Under the pieces are notes generated by a model that was not told the DNA's origin, ran no database searches, and saw only the letters and a program-made list of their open reading frames with translations. Positions 4,628 to 7,360 of a stretch of DNA of 7,360 bases are shown here, in pieces. Origin of the DNA: CAMEON01 sp045645165 (lineage in GTDB: Bacteria; Bacillota; Clostridia; Oscillospirales; CAG-272); NCBI GenBank assembly GCA_045645165.1, contig JAZRIF010000121.1, forward strand, positions 1 through 7,360. Reading direction: 5' to 3'. The position numbers and the translations under genes are program-made. Every line of letters starts with the position of its first letter. Position 1 is the first letter of the stretch.

Positions 4628-7159
4628 TTACAGGCTGGACTGTTCAGTACGGCTGATGATGTCGTCCTGGAGGGAGCGGGAGAGGGTGGTGAAGAGGGCG
4701 GAGTAACCGGCCACGCGAACCACCAGAGTCTTGTAGTTTTCGGGATGAGCCTGTGCGTCCAGCAGAGTCTCGCGGGAGATGACGTTGTACTGAACGTGCA
4801 TGCCCTTCTGATCGAAGAAGCCGCGGAGGTAAGCCACGAACTTCTCCAGACCCATCTCACCGGCCAGCGCCGAGGGATGGAACTTCTGGTTCAAGAGAGT
4901 ACCGTTGGAGGCGTCGCCCAGGTCGAGGCGGGACACCGAGTTGGCGGTGGCCGTCGGACCCTTCACGTCGCGACCCGACATGGGGCCGACACCGTCGGCG
5001 ATGGGGGTGTTGGAGAGACGTCCGTCGGGGGAGGCGCCTGCCTGATGACCCAGCGGGACGTTTGCGGGTACGGGATACAGACCTGCGTGGAACATACCAC
5101 CGCGGGGGTTGGTGTGTGCCAGCAGAGGCTTGGTGTAGGTCTGACCCACCTCGCGGGCGAACAGGTCAACCTCGCGGAGGTCGTTGCCGTACTTGGGCAC
5201 GTCGGCGATCATGTTCAGCATCTCGTCGTAGCGAGCCTTCTTGTCGGCAGAAATGTGGGAAGCGTTCTTGAAGCCCGTGTAGATAGCCTTGATCAGATCG
5301 GCGTTCACTTCCTTACCCTCGGCATCCAGCATCTTGGCGGCCTCGGTGGTCAGCTCCATGGCGCGCTTGTTGGTAGCGCCCTTGCCGAAGTTGTCGGACA
5401 GAGCCTGCTTCATCTCGGCCATGGTGATGACGCCGTCCTCAAAGACCAGCTTACGCATGACGGCCAGAGAGTCGGCCACGTTGGCGATACCGAAGCCCTG
5501 AGGGCCGGTGAAGTTGTAGTGACAGCCACCCTCCTGCACGCTCTTGCCGTTGGCGATACAGTCGTCAATCAGGCAGGACTCGAAGGGCAGGGGGCACCGG
5601 ACGGCGTGAGCGGCGTCTACGGCGTTGTCAGCCTGAGCCATCATCTCAATGAAGAACTCCTGCTGTGCCTTGAAGGCGTCGAAGAACTGGTCGAAGGAGG
5701 TCATCTCCAGAACGTCCATGGTCTTGGGGCCGATCTGCTCGCCCTTGTCCATACCCGAGGAGAAGACAAGCTCCAGAGGACGAACCATGTTGAAGAAGGC
5801 GGCGTCGTGCCAACCGTCGGTCTTGTGGCAAGCGGAGGGCTCTACGCAACCAATGATGCAGTAGCCGCGGGCATCCTCAAGGGTGTAGCCGCGGGACATC
5901 ATGGAGGGAATGATTACCTCGTCGTTGTAGAAGGCGGGTACGCCCATACCCTCACGGGTGACGGCGGCGGCCTTAACAAGCAGGGAGTGGGGAGAACCGT
6001 TCCATACGCGGATGGACAGGGAAGGCTGAGGCAGACGAACGTGCATCTGCGCCTCCATGCACATGTAGGACAGATCGTTGGTGGCGTCGAGACCGTGCTC
6101 GTCCTGACCGCCGACGATGAGGTTCTGGAACAGACCGTAGCCTGCAAATCCCTCGGCGGAAGCGGCGTCGCGTACCTTGTTCAGATCATTGAGCTTGACC
6201 CAGATGCAGTCCAGAAGCTCCTGGGCGGCCTCATAGGTGATCTTTCCTTCGTCCAGGTCAGTCTTGAAGAAGGGGTACATGTACTGGTCGAAGCGACCGG
6301 GGGAGATGGAGTGACCCGAGGACTCCATCTGCATGAGCTGCTGGATGAACCAGAAGCCCTGGCAAGCCTCGTGGAAGGAGCGGGCGGGCTTGGCGGGCAC
6401 GCGATCGCAAGCCTCGGCAATGGTGAGAAGCTCGGCCTTGCGGTCGGAATCGGTGCACTCGGCGGCCTGAGCCAGCGCCAGATCGGAGTAACGGCGGGCG
6501 TAAGCGATGACGGCCTCACAGCTCTCGATGACGGACTCCAGGAAATTGCGGCGGTTCGCATAGTCGCCCTGACCACGGGTCAGTTTGGCAAGCTCTGCCT
6601 TGCACTCCTCGATGTAGGTCTCGAGACCGCAGTTAATGACCTTCTCGTAGTTGACGTTGACGTGGCCAACGCCGTTGTAGAAGTAGTTACCGACGGTGAA
6701 AATGCCGTGATTCAGGAAGACGTCCAGCACCTCGGGATCCATATTGGCGGCGGCGAGATCGCTGACGGTCTTGCCCTTCCAGTAGGGGTGAACGTTCTCC
6801 AGACGGCGGATGGTGTCGGGGGAGATGTAGAAGGGGTCGGCCTCACGGGTAGCGATGGTCTCGTACTCGGGAGGGAGCCACTCAAAGGAGAACTCGGGGA
6901 AGGTCTGGCAACCGCGGGGAGCCACCGAGTTGGAACCAACGATCAGCTCACCGGGACGGATGACCACGGGGATGTTCTCCAGAATGTGACGGAAGGCGGC
7001 CGAGCGGCGCTTGATGATGGGCAGATGCTCGGTCTGCTTGTAGCTCTCGGTGACAAGCTCCGCGCGGTCAGCCTCGATCTCGGGCATGTTCTCGTAGAGA
7101 TCGTGGATGAGGCGAGCGATACGAGGGCTCTTTTCAATGACAAATTTCAGTTCGGACAT
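4628..7159 (-). CDS. Glycyl radical diol dehydratase (1,2-propanediol or glycerol), B12-independent
   Basis: An 843-residue glycyl radical enzyme that removes water from a vicinal diol to give an aldehyde. Seen: a PFL-like N-terminal domain, GVGHVNVNY with H166, SGHSISPGRFDQYMYPFF with H283 and S284, the thiyl site GCVEP with C438 and base E440, D452 in TDGWHDAAFFN, and the glycyl loop RVAGYSALF with G818, 25 residues from the end. These correspond to H164, H281, S282, C433, E435, D447 and G763 of Clostridium butyricum glycerol dehydratase, so dehydration rather than choline lyase chemistry is favoured. Propanediol and glycerol cannot be separated by eye. The Cys-to-Gly spacing is about 50 residues longer than in that enzyme, apparently from an insert near residues 594-650. 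There is no obvious N-terminal encapsulation extension. A GAGAGGA site (within 7164-7173) precedes the ATG. The neighbouring activase and BMC genes imply a microcompartment enzyme. Confidence 0.95.
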   Translation of the reverse strand: MSELKFVIEKSPRIARLIHDLYENMPEIEADRAELVTESYKQTEHLPIIKRRSAAFRHILENIPVVIRPGELIVGSNSVAPRGCQTFPEFSFEWLPPEYETIATREADPFYISPDTIRRLENVHPYWKGKTVSDLAAANMDPEVLDVFLNHGIFTVGNYFYNGVGHVNVNYEKVINCGLETYIEECKAELAKLTRGQGDYANRRNFLESVIESCEAVIAYARRYSDLALAQAAECTDSDRKAELLTIAEACDRVPAKPARSFHEACQGFWFIQQLMQMESSGHSISPGRFDQYMYPFFKTDLDEGKITYEAAQELLDCIWVKLNDLNKVRDAASAEGFAGYGLFQNLIVGGQDEHGLDATNDLSYMCMEAQMHVRLPQPSLSIRVWNGSPHSLLVKAAAVTREGMGVPAFYNDEVIIPSMMSRGYTLEDARGYCIIGCVEPSACHKTDGWHDAAFFNMVRPLELVFSSGMDKGEQIGPKTMDVLEMTSFDQFFDAFKAQQEFFIEMMAQADNAVDAAHAVRCPLPFESCLIDDCIANGKSVQEGGCHYNFTGPQGFGIANVADSLAVMRKLVFEDGVITMAEMKQALSDNFGKGATNKRAMELTTEAAKMLDAEGKEVNADLIKAIYTGFKNASHISADKKARYDEMLNMIADVPKYGNDLREVDLFAREVGQTYTKPLLAHTNPRGGMFHAGLYPVPANVPLGHQAGASPDGRLSNTPIADGVGPMSGRDVKGPTATANSVSRLDLGDASNGTLLNQKFHPSALAGEMGLEKFVAYLRGFFDQKGMHVQYNVISRETLLDAQAHPENYKTLVVRVAGYSALFTTLSRSLQDDIISRTEQSSL

Positions 7160-7262
7160 GGGAAATCCTCTCTTTAAATCTATAATTCACGAAAGAATCC
7201 GTAGTGGCAAATTCAAAAGGGAAGTAAACCGTGTCTTACAGCTTACTTTAGAAGCAATACAG

Positions 7263-7340
7263 TTTTTAAAAGGTTTGGGGATTCTTAAGGCCCTTTTTTC
7301 AAAAGGGCCTTAAGCGGGGTTCTCCGAGCATAGCTCGGGG
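7263..7340 (+). repeat. Intergenic palindromic element, copy F
   Basis: Upstream of the dehydratase gene. The leader TTTTTAAAAGGTTTGGGGAT precedes the main hairpin CTTAAGGCCCTTTT (7284-7297), loop TTC, AAAAGGGCCTTAAG (7301-7314), a perfect 14-bp stem. GCGGGG follows, then a second hairpin CCGAGC (7324-7329), loop ATA, GCTCGG (7333-7338). Between the dehydratase start and this element (7160-7262) the sequence is AT-rich, with only a ribosome binding site and weak promoter-like words. Confidence 0.82.
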
Positions 7341-7360
7341 CGGGGGGCAGAGACCCTCGT

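Noticed and set aside
4565..7177. Very long plus-strand open frame opposite the dehydratase gene
   Set aside because: It is the mirror frame of a strongly supported glycyl radical enzyme gene in GC-rich sequence, begins inside repeat copy C, and its translation is low-complexity Gly/Val/His-rich with no recognisable domain.
7182..7210. Minus-strand promoter for the dehydratase gene (TTGCCA, 17 bases, AATTAT)
   Set aside because: The spacing is right but the -10 word is a poor match. The region is AT-rich and the gene may simply be internal to a longer operon starting beyond the window.

Overview
The window looks like a GC-rich Bacillota chromosome, most likely an anaerobic gut-type Clostridia (Oscillospirales or Christensenellales-like; the exact family cannot be fixed from sequence alone). 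The grounds are an oxygen-sensitive glycyl radical diol dehydratase with its radical SAM activase, a EutS/PduU-type bacterial microcompartment (BMC) shell protein, a EutP/PduV-type P-loop protein, strong purine-rich Shine-Dalgarno sites, and an XRE regulator of a kind common in Clostridia.

Layout: bases 1-157 hold a promoter and a palindrome in front of a plus-strand XRE/TPR-like regulator (158-1231). A perfect 13-bp hairpin (1238-1273) separates it from a convergent minus-strand gene series that fills the rest of the window. In transcription order (right to left) this series is: glycyl radical diol dehydratase (7159-4628), activase (4408-3602), BMC shell protein (3568-3200), EutP/PduV-like protein (3031-2576), ParA-type ATPase (2491-1694), and a disordered Lys/Ala/Pro-rich protein (1707-1288) whose start overlaps the end of the ParA gene.

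The first four genes form part of a glycyl-radical-enzyme-associated microcompartment (GRM) locus. The activase installs the glycyl radical, and the dehydratase converts a vicinal diol (1,2-propanediol or glycerol) to an aldehyde inside a protein shell that includes the EutS/PduU-type hexamer. Other shell proteins and the aldehyde and alcohol dehydrogenases are not in the window and probably lie to the right. The last two genes look like a cargo-positioning pair: a ParA ATPase translationally coupled to a low-complexity partner, the arrangement known from carboxysome McdA/McdB. This is the best candidate here for a little-described system, a positioning module for a diol-degrading microcompartment.

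A second unexplained layer is a family of six intergenic palindromic elements (2504-2561, 3044-3117, 3137-3194, 4432-4505, 4550-4627, 7263-7340). Each has an AT-rich leader and a 14-16 bp hairpin, and four also have a small GC-rich hairpin. The stem sequences differ between copies, yet pairing is largely kept, and in several copies the leader resembles the 3' arm of its own hairpin. Two gaps carry the elements as head-to-head pairs.
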